A stretch of 5,266 nt of DNA from assembly GCA_007130345.1 (NCBI GenBank), contig SLSP01000499.1, positions 1 through 5,266 on the forward strand, written 5' to 3'. Origin of the DNA: Thermoflexales bacterium (GTDB taxonomy: Bacteria; Chloroflexota; Anaerolineae; B4-G1; SLSP01). Below are positions 1 to 4,537 of the stretch, one piece after another; position 1 is the stretch's first letter, and each line of letters begins with the position of its first letter. The notes under the pieces are model-generated. The model saw only the letters and a list, made by a program, of their open reading frames with translations. It was not told the origin of the DNA and made no database searches. The translations under genes and the position numbers were made by a program.

Positions 1-40
1 CAAATTTCACCAAACCCATTGCTTTTAGTTCTATGAACCC

Positions 41-46
41 AGGAGG
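41..46 (+). promoter_or_regulatory. Shine-Dalgarno site of the aminotransferase gene
   Basis: A perfect AGGAGG lies 8 bases upstream of the ATG at 55 and fixes that start. The 40 bases before it show no convincing -35/-10 pair, so the promoter is probably outside the window or not of the sigma-70 consensus type. Confidence 0.85.
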
Positions 47-54
47 TAGCTTGC

Positions 55-1128
55 ATGTATAAGAAACTGTTTATCCCCGGCCCGACGCATGTGCGGGATG
101 AGATTTTGCAGGCCCAGACCGTGCCGATGATCGGCCACCGGGCTAAGGAATACTCTGAGTTGCACGGCGCAGTGCGCCAAAAGCTGGAAAAGCTGCTCTA
201 CACGCAGCAGCCGGTCTTCCTCTACGCCAGTTCCGGCACCGGCGTGATGGAAGGCTCCATCCGCCAGGCCGTGCTCAAACGCGCGCTGGTCACGGTGTGC
301 GGCGCGTTCTCCGAGCGCTGGTTCAAGATCGCCGAGGCCAACGGCGTGCCCGCCGACCGCGTGGATGTCGATTGGGGCCAGGGCATCACGCCCGAAATCG
401 TCGATGAGGCCCTCAGCCAGGGCGATTACGACACGCTGACCGTGACCTTCAACGAGACCTCCACCGGCGTGATGAACCCCCTCCGGGACATCGCCGCGCT
501 GGTGCGCCAGAAGTACCCCGACGTGGTGATCCTGGTGGACGCCGTCTCCGGGATGGCCGGCGCCAAGATCGAAGTGGACGCCTGGGACCTCGACGTGGTC
601 ATCTCCAGTTCGCAGAAGTGCTTCGCCCTCCCGCCGGGCCTCACCGTCACCACCATCAGCGAGCGGATGCTGAAACGCGCCGAACAGGTGCCCAATCGCG
701 GCTACTACTTCGACTTCCTCGTGATGCTCAAGAAGTACAAGCTGGATCAGACCCCGGCGACCCCGGCCATCAGCCTGATCAATGCCCTCAACGCCCAACT
801 CGACGCGATTCTGGCCGAGGGGCTGGAGAACCACTGGCAGCGCCATATCGACATGGCCGAAGTCGTCCGCGCCTGGGCGCGCAAGCACTTCGCCCTCTTC
901 CCCGACGAGCGCTTCCTCTCCAACACCGTCACCACCATCGAGAACACGCGCGGCATCAGCGTGGCCGACCTCAACGCGGCCCTGGGCGAGCGCGGCGCGA
1001 TGTTGTCCAACGGCTACGGCACCCGCCTCAAAGAGAAGACCTTCCGCATCGCGCACATGGGCGATTTGCAGGTCGAGGACATCCAGTGGCTCTTGGGGCA
1101 GATTGAGGATATTTTGGGGCTGGAGTAA
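55..1128 (+). CDS. Class V aminotransferase, probable phosphoserine (or serine/alanine-glyoxylate) aminotransferase
   Basis: A 357-residue cytosolic, PLP-dependent fold-type I aminotransferase, full length for the AGXT/serine-pyruvate transaminase branch of class V. Visible landmarks are FIPGPTHV at residues 6-13, MIGHR at 25-29, the phosphate-cup stretch SSGTGVME at 59-66, NETSTGVMNP at 133-142, VDAVSG at 161-166 with the pyridine-nitrogen Asp162, SSSQKCFALPPG at 184-195 with the PLP Schiff-base Lys188, TPATP at 233-237, and the C-terminal RIAHMGD at 331-337 with the carboxylate-binding Arg331. Family members act on alanine, serine, aspartate or phosphoserine. Sequence alone does not settle the substrate. 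The downstream neighbour is a phosphoglycerate dehydrogenase, so conversion of phosphohydroxypyruvate to phosphoserine (glutamate as donor) is the best inference, as known for class V enzymes in methanogens. It is not the classical SerC subgroup, so no symbol is given. The stop abuts a heptamer repeat. Confidence 0.92.
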   Translation: MYKKLFIPGPTHVRDEILQAQTVPMIGHRAKEYSELHGAVRQKLEKLLYTQQPVFLYASSGTGVMEGSIRQAVLKRALVTVCGAFSERWFKIAEANGVPADRVDVDWGQGITPEIVDEALSQGDYDTLTVTFNETSTGVMNPLRDIAALVRQKYPDVVILVDAVSGMAGAKIEVDAWDLDVVISSSQKCFALPPGLTVTTISERMLKRAEQVPNRGYYFDFLVMLKKYKLDQTPATPAISLINALNAQLDAILAEGLENHWQRHIDMAEVVRAWARKHFALFPDERFLSNTVTTIENTRGISVADLNAALGERGAMLSNGYGTRLKEKTFRIAHMGDLQVEDIQWLLGQIEDILGLE

Positions 1129-1142
1129 TGCGTGATGCGTAA
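1129..1142 (+). repeat. Two tandem heptamers of the TGCGTRA family (site A)
   Basis: TGCGTGA followed directly by TGCGTAA begins at the base after the aminotransferase stop codon. The preceding seven bases, GGAGTAA, contain the stop and look like a degenerate unit. The same two units in the same order occur after the dehydrogenase gene and, on the - strand, at the end of the methyltransferase gene. Confidence 0.8.
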
Positions 1143-1143
1143 A

Positions 1144-1214
1144 CAGACTTCCGAAGTCTTCAGAGAGCGCGGAAGTCAGAGCGGTCTTTATAAGACTTCG
1201 GAAGTCTGAAGTCT
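1144..1214. repeat. Nested palindromic AGACTTC/GAAGTCT repeat cluster
   Basis: Two copies of a near-palindrome, AGACTTC-C-GAAGTCT (1145-1159) and its complement AGACTTC-G-GAAGTCT (1193-1207), face each other. They extend to 17-bp exact inverted arms at 1144-1160 and 1192-1208, with 31 bases between them. A further GAAGTCT unit follows in tandem at 1208-1214, and a partial GGAAGTC lies at 1171-1177. As RNA this could form either two small hairpins or one long one. There is no following T-run, so it is not a typical intrinsic terminator. A second cluster of the same family lies near 3737-3793. Confidence 0.85.
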
Positions 1215-1250
1215 CTCAACGCCAACATTTAACCTGCAACCGCTTTTAAT

Positions 1251-1256
1251 GAGGAG
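1251..1256 (+). promoter_or_regulatory. Shine-Dalgarno site of the dehydrogenase gene
   Basis: GAGGAG sits 6 bases before the ATG at 1263 and supports that start. Upstream there is only a TATAAG-like hexamer at 1189-1194 inside the repeat cluster, without a matching -35 box, so no separate promoter is called. Confidence 0.8.
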
Positions 1257-1262
1257 AAAACC

Positions 1263-2162
1263 ATGGCAAAACTAATTATCTGTGATCCCGTAGCCGCCGA
1301 CGCCGTCGAGGCGATGCGCGCTTTGGGCGTGGACGTGGACGTGCGTGACGACATCACGCTGGACGAGTTGGCCGAGGTCATCGGCGAGTACGACGGCATG
1401 GTGGTGCGCAGCCGCACCAAAGTGCGCGCGCCGCTCATCGACAAGGCCACCAAGCTCAAGGTCATCATCCGGGGCGGCGTGGGCCTGGATAGCATCGATG
1501 TGGCGCACGCGGAGGAGAAGGGCATCGCAGTCTGCAACACGCCCGCCGCCAGCACCAACGCCGTGGCCGAACTGGCCCTGGGGATGATGTTCGCGCTGGC
1601 CCGCCACCTCGCCCGCGCCGACGCCACAATGAAGGCCGGGGAATGGGCCAAGAAGGCGCTCAAGGGCACCGAGTTGGCCGGGAAGACCCTAGGCGTCATC
1701 GGTTATGGCCGCATCGGGAAAGCCCTCGGCGAGAAGGCCAAAGTCCTGGGGATGACCGTCGTGGCCTACGACCCCTACTGCACCCACGAGGACATCGTCT
1801 CGATGGACGAGCTGCTTAAGCAATCCGACTACATCAGCCTGCACCTGCCCCACACCGACGAGACCCATCACCTGCTCAGCACGGCACAGTTCGCGCAGAT
1901 GAAGCCCGGCGCGTATCTGGTGGATGCCGCGCGCGGCGGCGTCGTGGATGAGGCCGCGCTGTACGTCGCCCTCACCGAAGGCACGCTCGCCGGAGCCGCC
2001 CGCGATGTCTACTCGCAGGAGCCGCCCACTGACGAGGCGCTGCGCAAGCTGGTGGAACTGCCCCAGGTCGTGGCGTTGCCCCACATCGGCGCGGGCACCG
2101 TCGAGGCGCAAAACCGCATCGGCGAGGAAATCATCAAACTGGTGAAGGAGCATTTGGCGTAA
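1263..2162 (+). CDS. serA: D-3-phosphoglycerate dehydrogenase-like 2-hydroxyacid dehydrogenase, short form without ACT domain
   Basis: A 299-residue NAD-dependent D-isomer-specific 2-hydroxyacid dehydrogenase. It probably oxidises 3-phosphoglycerate to 3-phosphohydroxypyruvate, the first step of serine synthesis. The N-terminal substrate domain carries VVRSRTKV (47-54) and IIRGGVGLDSID (68-79). The Rossmann domain has VIGYGRIGKALG (145-156) with the GxGxxG turn at Gly147/149/152, and Asp170 ends the next strand, which favours NAD over NADP. The catalytic trio is visible as Arg224 (DAARGG), Glu253 (SQEPP) and His274 (LPHIGAGT). The protein stops just after the final catalytic-domain helix. The ACT and ASB regulatory domains of longer SerA proteins are absent, so serine feedback through ACT is not expected. 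Other 2-hydroxyacid dehydrogenases of this fold are possible, but the adjacent aminotransferase 134 bases upstream favours SerA. The last codons and stop overlap a heptamer-like GGCGTAA. Confidence 0.88.
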   Translation: MAKLIICDPVAADAVEAMRALGVDVDVRDDITLDELAEVIGEYDGMVVRSRTKVRAPLIDKATKLKVIIRGGVGLDSIDVAHAEEKGIAVCNTPAASTNAVAELALGMMFALARHLARADATMKAGEWAKKALKGTELAGKTLGVIGYGRIGKALGEKAKVLGMTVVAYDPYCTHEDIVSMDELLKQSDYISLHLPHTDETHHLLSTAQFAQMKPGAYLVDAARGGVVDEAALYVALTEGTLAGAARDVYSQEPPTDEALRKLVELPQVVALPHIGAGTVEAQNRIGEEIIKLVKEHLA

Positions 2163-2211
2163 TGCGTGATGCGTAATCCGTAAGCTGCTTTTACGGATTA
2201 CGCATTACGGA
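2163..2211. repeat. Heptamer repeat hairpin: three TSCGTRA units, 7-base spacer, three inverted units (site B)
   Basis: Immediately after the dehydrogenase stop are TGCGTGA, TGCGTAA and TCCGTAA (2163-2183). Then comes a 7-base spacer GCTGCTT, then TTACGGA, TTACGCA and TTACGGA (2191-2211), the inverted counterparts in register. The arms 2169-2183 and 2191-2205 are exact complements, giving a 15-bp stem with a 7-base loop. No U-run follows, so it may stabilise the 3' end or pause transcription rather than act as a canonical intrinsic terminator. Confidence 0.85.
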
Positions 2212-2229
2212 TTTGAAATCCTTACCCTA

Positions 2230-2339
2230 GTACAGGGCGGCATAAATGGCTCCCCAGTTAAATTTGCGCCGAGGGGATCGTCAGATCCCCGTTCTGACGT
2301 AGCGTCGCTAACTGGGGAGGAACTTCCGCCGCGCGGTAC
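2230..2339. mobile_element. MITE-like non-autonomous element with long inverted ends and CTAG/TA borders
   Basis: A 110-bp non-coding element flanked by TA (2228-2229 and 2340-2341), both inside a CTAG tetramer (2227-2230 and 2339-2342). Comparing 2227-2260 with the reverse complement of 2309-2342 gives a gap-free 34-base alignment with 27 matches. The blocks include GTAC at both tips, GGCGG/CCGCC at 2236-2240 and 2326-2330, and an exact 11-bp pair CTCCCCAGTTA (2250-2260)/TAACTGGGGAG (2309-2319). The centre holds a GGGGATC/GATCCCC hairpin. Duplication of TA within CTAG is the known target habit of IS630/Tc1-mariner transposases, so mobilisation in trans by such an enzyme is inferred. No transposase fragment is seen. 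It separates the dehydrogenase from the DUF1015 gene. A structured RNA leader is the alternative. Confidence 0.72.
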
Positions 2340-2352
2340 TAGATCAACAAAT

Positions 2353-2357
2353 GGAGG
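2353..2357 (+). promoter_or_regulatory. Shine-Dalgarno site of the DUF1015 gene
   Basis: GGAGG lies only 4 bases before the ATG at 2362, slightly closer than for the other genes here. The start is still preferred because the protein then opens with MANIKPFRGLRYN, a typical beginning for this family. The site starts 13 bases beyond the right border of the MITE-like element. Confidence 0.75.
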
Positions 2358-2361
2358 CCCT

Positions 2362-3681
2362 ATGGCAAACATTAAACCTTTCCGGGGATTGCGTTACAAT
2401 CCCAAGCAATTCTGCGACCTCTCCGAAGTCATCACAATGCCCTACGACCGGATTCACGACCCGGAGCAGGCCGCGTACTACGCGCTTTCGCCCTACAACT
2501 TCGCCCGCATCATCCAGGGCGCGCGCGAGCCGCACACCGAGGACAACAACGTCTACACGCGCGCCAACTGCTACCAGCAGACCTGGCTGGCCGAAGGCGT
2601 GATGCTGCGCGATCCGCAGCCCGTGCTCTACGTGCTAGAGCAGACCTTCACCACGCCCGACGGCGTCGAGCACACCCGGCGCAGCTTCACCGCCGCGCTG
2701 GAACTGACCGGCTTCGATGAGGGCGTGATCCTGCCCCACGAGCGCACCCTCAGCGGCCCCAAAGCCGACCGCCTGGAACTCACCCGCGTCACCGAGACCG
2801 CCTGGGGGCACATCTTCACCCTCTACCCCGACAACGAAAACCGCATCAACGAGATTTTGCAGCCCTACCTCGACACGCACATGCCGGCCATCCTCCACGA
2901 GCAGGTCATCGAGCCGGCGGTGGAGCAGAACTTCTGGGTTGTGGATGACCCCACTATCGTCGCCGCCGTCGTCGCAGAGATGGGGCCGAAAGTCAACCTC
3001 ATCATCGCCGACGGCCATCACCGCTACGAGACCGCGCTCAACTACCGCGACGAGATGCGCACCGAGCATCCTGACGCCGGGCCGGACGCCGCCTTCAACT
3101 ACGTGATGGCGACCTTCGTCAGCATGAGCGATCCCGGCCTGGTGATTCTGCCCACGCACCGCCTCATCCATTCCTACGACGCGCTGGACAGCCAGGCGCT
3201 GCTCAAGAAGCTGACCGCCCACTTCGACGTGGCCCCCCAGGCCGACCGCGCCGCGCTCGAAGCCGCGCTGGCCGAGGCCACGCCGGAAAACCCGCGCTTC
3301 GGCTTCTACGACGGCGATTACACGCTGCTCACGCTCAAGTCGCTGGACACGATGGCGGAGTTGACGCCCGACCGCGACGCGAACTGGCGCGCGCTCGACG
3401 TGGCCGTGCTCCACGAGGTCATCATTGAGCACGCGATGGGCCTGAGCAAAGAGAGCATCGCCCGCAAAGAGAACCTCAACTACCTGCGCGACGCCGACGA
3501 GGGCTACGCCGCCGTCAACAGCGGCGCGGCTAACTTCCTCTTCCTGGTCAACCCCACGCGCATGGCCCACGTCCGCGCCTGCACCGAAGCCGGCGAGAAG
3601 ATGCCGCAGAAATCCACCGACTTCTACCCCAAAATCATCAGCGGGATGGTGGCCCTTCCCTTGCACGGCAGCATCGAGTAA
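2362..3681 (+). CDS. DUF1015 family protein, possible serine/phosphoserine-related enzyme
   Basis: A 439-residue soluble protein with no signal peptide or membrane segment, near full length for DUF1015 (Pfam PF06245). Family landmarks are KPFRGLRYN (5-13), MPYDRIHDPEQAAYYALSPY (26-45), LPHERTLSGPKADRLEL (124-140), IADGHHRYETALNYR (215-229), LPTHRLIH (263-270), YLRDADEGYAAV (374-385) and MPQKSTDFYPK (414-424). The DGHHR core at 217-221 resembles the signature of ParB/sulfiredoxin-fold proteins, which include the free-serine kinases SerK and SbnI. That likeness is judged by eye. DUF1015 genes are, to my knowledge, repeatedly found beside serine-synthesis genes in other bacteria, and here the gene follows an aminotransferase and SerA pair on the same strand. 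The biochemical function is not established. A serine-kinase-like or phosphoserine-handling role is an inference. A strong terminator follows 15 bases after its stop. Confidence 0.9.
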   Translation: MANIKPFRGLRYNPKQFCDLSEVITMPYDRIHDPEQAAYYALSPYNFARIIQGAREPHTEDNNVYTRANCYQQTWLAEGVMLRDPQPVLYVLEQTFTTPDGVEHTRRSFTAALELTGFDEGVILPHERTLSGPKADRLELTRVTETAWGHIFTLYPDNENRINEILQPYLDTHMPAILHEQVIEPAVEQNFWVVDDPTIVAAVVAEMGPKVNLIIADGHHRYETALNYRDEMRTEHPDAGPDAAFNYVMATFVSMSDPGLVILPTHRLIHSYDALDSQALLKKLTAHFDVAPQADRAALEAALAEATPENPRFGFYDGDYTLLTLKSLDTMAELTPDRDANWRALDVAVLHEVIIEHAMGLSKESIARKENLNYLRDADEGYAAVNSGAANFLFLVNPTRMAHVRACTEAGEKMPQKSTDFYPKIISGMVALPLHGSIE

Positions 3682-3696
3682 CCGTGCCCTGATCCC

Positions 3697-3729
3697 AAAC
3701 GAGGCCGGAAATGATTCCGGCCTCGTTTT
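3697..3729 (+). terminator. Intrinsic (Rho-independent) terminator after the DUF1015 gene
   Basis: AAACGAGGCCGGAA (3697-3710) pairs exactly with TTCCGGCCTCGTTT (3715-3728) around a 4-base ATGA loop. This gives a 14-bp GC-rich stem whose right arm ends in TTTT. It starts 15 bases after the DUF1015 stop. The A-run on the left arm would allow weak function on the opposite strand too. It marks the end of the three-gene transcription block. Confidence 0.88.
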
Positions 3730-3736
3730 GATGAGA

Positions 3737-3793
3737 AGACTTCAAGACTTCCGAAGTCTGGGGCAAAACTCGTTTACCAGACTTCGGAAGTCT
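3737..3793. repeat. Second AGACTTC/GAAGTCT nested palindrome cluster
   Basis: AGACTTC at 3737-3743 is followed by AGACTTC-C-GAAGTCT (3745-3759) and then by the complementary AGACTTC-G-GAAGTCT (3779-3793). The pair extends inward to exact 17-bp inverted arms, 3745-3761 and 3777-3793, around a 15-base loop. It is the same arrangement as the cluster at 1144-1214 but with a shorter loop and different flanks, so it is a dispersed repeat rather than a duplicated spacer. It lies between the terminator and the HAD gene. Confidence 0.85.
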
Positions 3794-3827
3794 GTGTGTC
3801 AAGCGCTTGCCCTTTGCCATTTGAATT

Positions 3828-3833
3828 AAGGAG
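3828..3833 (+). promoter_or_regulatory. Shine-Dalgarno site of the HAD gene
   Basis: AAGGAG sits 6 bases before the ATG at 3840 and supports this start. The HAD motif I then falls at residues 10-15, where it should. A promoter is needed in 3731-3827 because of the preceding terminator, but I see no clear -35/-10 pair. Confidence 0.8.
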
Positions 3834-3839
3834 CCAACC

Positions 3840-4487
3840 ATGAGCACCATCCAATACCTGCTCTTCGACCTCGACGACACGCTTTACAGCAACGCCTCGA
3901 AGATGTTCGACGTGGTCGGGCAGCGCATCGAAGCGTGGACGAGCCAGACGTTGGGGATTACGCTGGAGGAGGCGCGCGCGCTGCGCCGCGAGTACTTCCG
4001 CGCCTATGGCACCACGCTGGTCGGCCTGCGCCGCCATCACCCGGAAGCCGACATCGACGATTACCTCGACTACGTCCACGCCATCGACGTGACGCGCTAC
4101 CTCGATCCCGCGCCGGAACTCGACGCGATGCTGACGCGGCTGCCCGCGCCGAAGGTTATCTTCACCAACGGGATTGTGGATTGGGCGGAGCGCGTCACGG
4201 AGCGGCTAGGGGTGCGCCAGCACTTCGAGCGCATCATCGACGTGCGCGCGATAGGGTATCGCAGCAAGCCGGACGCTTACGCCTATCAGTACGTCCTGAG
4301 TAGCCTGGGCGTCCCCGGCTCCGCCTGCGCGATGCTCGACGACCAACCCGGCCACCTGCGCGCCGCCGCCGCCACCGGGATGCGCACGGTGCTCGTCCGC
4401 CCTGGCGGGCAAGCCGAGAACGGCATCGAGTTCGCCGTCAACACCGTACTGGAAGCGGAGGCGATTTTGCAAAAACTGCTGATGTGA
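3840..4487 (+). CDS. HAD-superfamily phosphatase, pyrimidine 5'-nucleotidase (SDT1/PHM8-like) type
   Basis: A 215-residue cytosolic haloacid-dehalogenase-fold hydrolase of the length usual for the pyrimidine 5'-nucleotidase subfamily. All four HAD motifs are intact: motif I DLDDTL (10-15) with nucleophile Asp10 and acid/base Asp12; motif II FTNG (108-111) with Thr109; motif III Lys143 in SKPDAYAY; and motif IV MLDDQ (165-169) with Asp167/Asp168 for Mg2+ binding. YGTTLVGL (56-63) in the helical cap, then a DYLDYVHAID stretch (74-83), are typical of the SDT1-like group that dephosphorylates UMP, CMP or related small phosphates. It follows a terminator and has its own ribosome site, so it is probably transcribed separately from the serine block. 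Its stop lies 32 bases from the convergent methyltransferase stop. Nucleotide salvage or house-cleaning is the default role. Phosphoserine as substrate is only a possibility raised by context. Confidence 0.9.
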   Translation: MSTIQYLLFDLDDTLYSNASKMFDVVGQRIEAWTSQTLGITLEEARALRREYFRAYGTTLVGLRRHHPEADIDDYLDYVHAIDVTRYLDPAPELDAMLTRLPAPKVIFTNGIVDWAERVTERLGVRQHFERIIDVRAIGYRSKPDAYAYQYVLSSLGVPGSACAMLDDQPGHLRAAAATGMRTVLVRPGGQAENGIEFAVNTVLEAEAILQKLLM

Positions 4488-4519
4488 GGACGTTGGAGAA
4501 TTTTCCCAGCTAGATTTCC

Positions 4520-4537
4520 TTACGCATCACGCATCAC
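4520..4537 (-). repeat. TGCGTRA heptamers at the methyltransferase 3' end (site C)
   Basis: Read on the - strand, the bases are GTGA, TGCGTGA, TGCGTAA, the same unit order as at 1129 and 2163. Here the final TAA of the repeat is the stop codon of the methyltransferase, and the units encode its last residues, VMRDA. The repeat thus overlaps the coding region instead of just following it. Confidence 0.8.

Noticed and set aside
31..1056. Long open frame (341 codons) antisense to the aminotransferase gene
   Set aside because: It is a GC-bias shadow rich in Gly, Ala, Val, His and Asp. It has no family motif and lies opposite a gene with a complete set of class V aminotransferase residues.
1189..1194. 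TATAAG as a -10 box for serA
   Set aside because: No -35-like hexamer lies about 17 bases upstream, and the hexamer overlaps the repeat cluster arm.
1135..1209. Small 24-codon open frame from ATG in the spacer before serA
   Set aside because: It is composed almost wholly of the two repeat families, has no ribosome site and ends inside the palindrome. It is explained by the repeats.
2163..2211. CRISPR-like or phage attachment site interpretation of the heptamer array
   Set aside because: Units are 7 bp with no unique spacers, no cas genes are present and there is no integrase. A tandem/inverted short repeat explains it fully.
2635..3666. Long open frame (343 codons) antisense to the DUF1015 gene
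   Set aside because: It has the same low-complexity, His/Gly/Val-rich shadow composition. The opposite strand encodes a recognisable family protein with its own ribosome site.
4488..4519. Possible bidirectional terminator between the convergent HAD and methyltransferase genes
   Set aside because: The 32 bases contain a short T-run but no stem of useful length, so no terminator is called.
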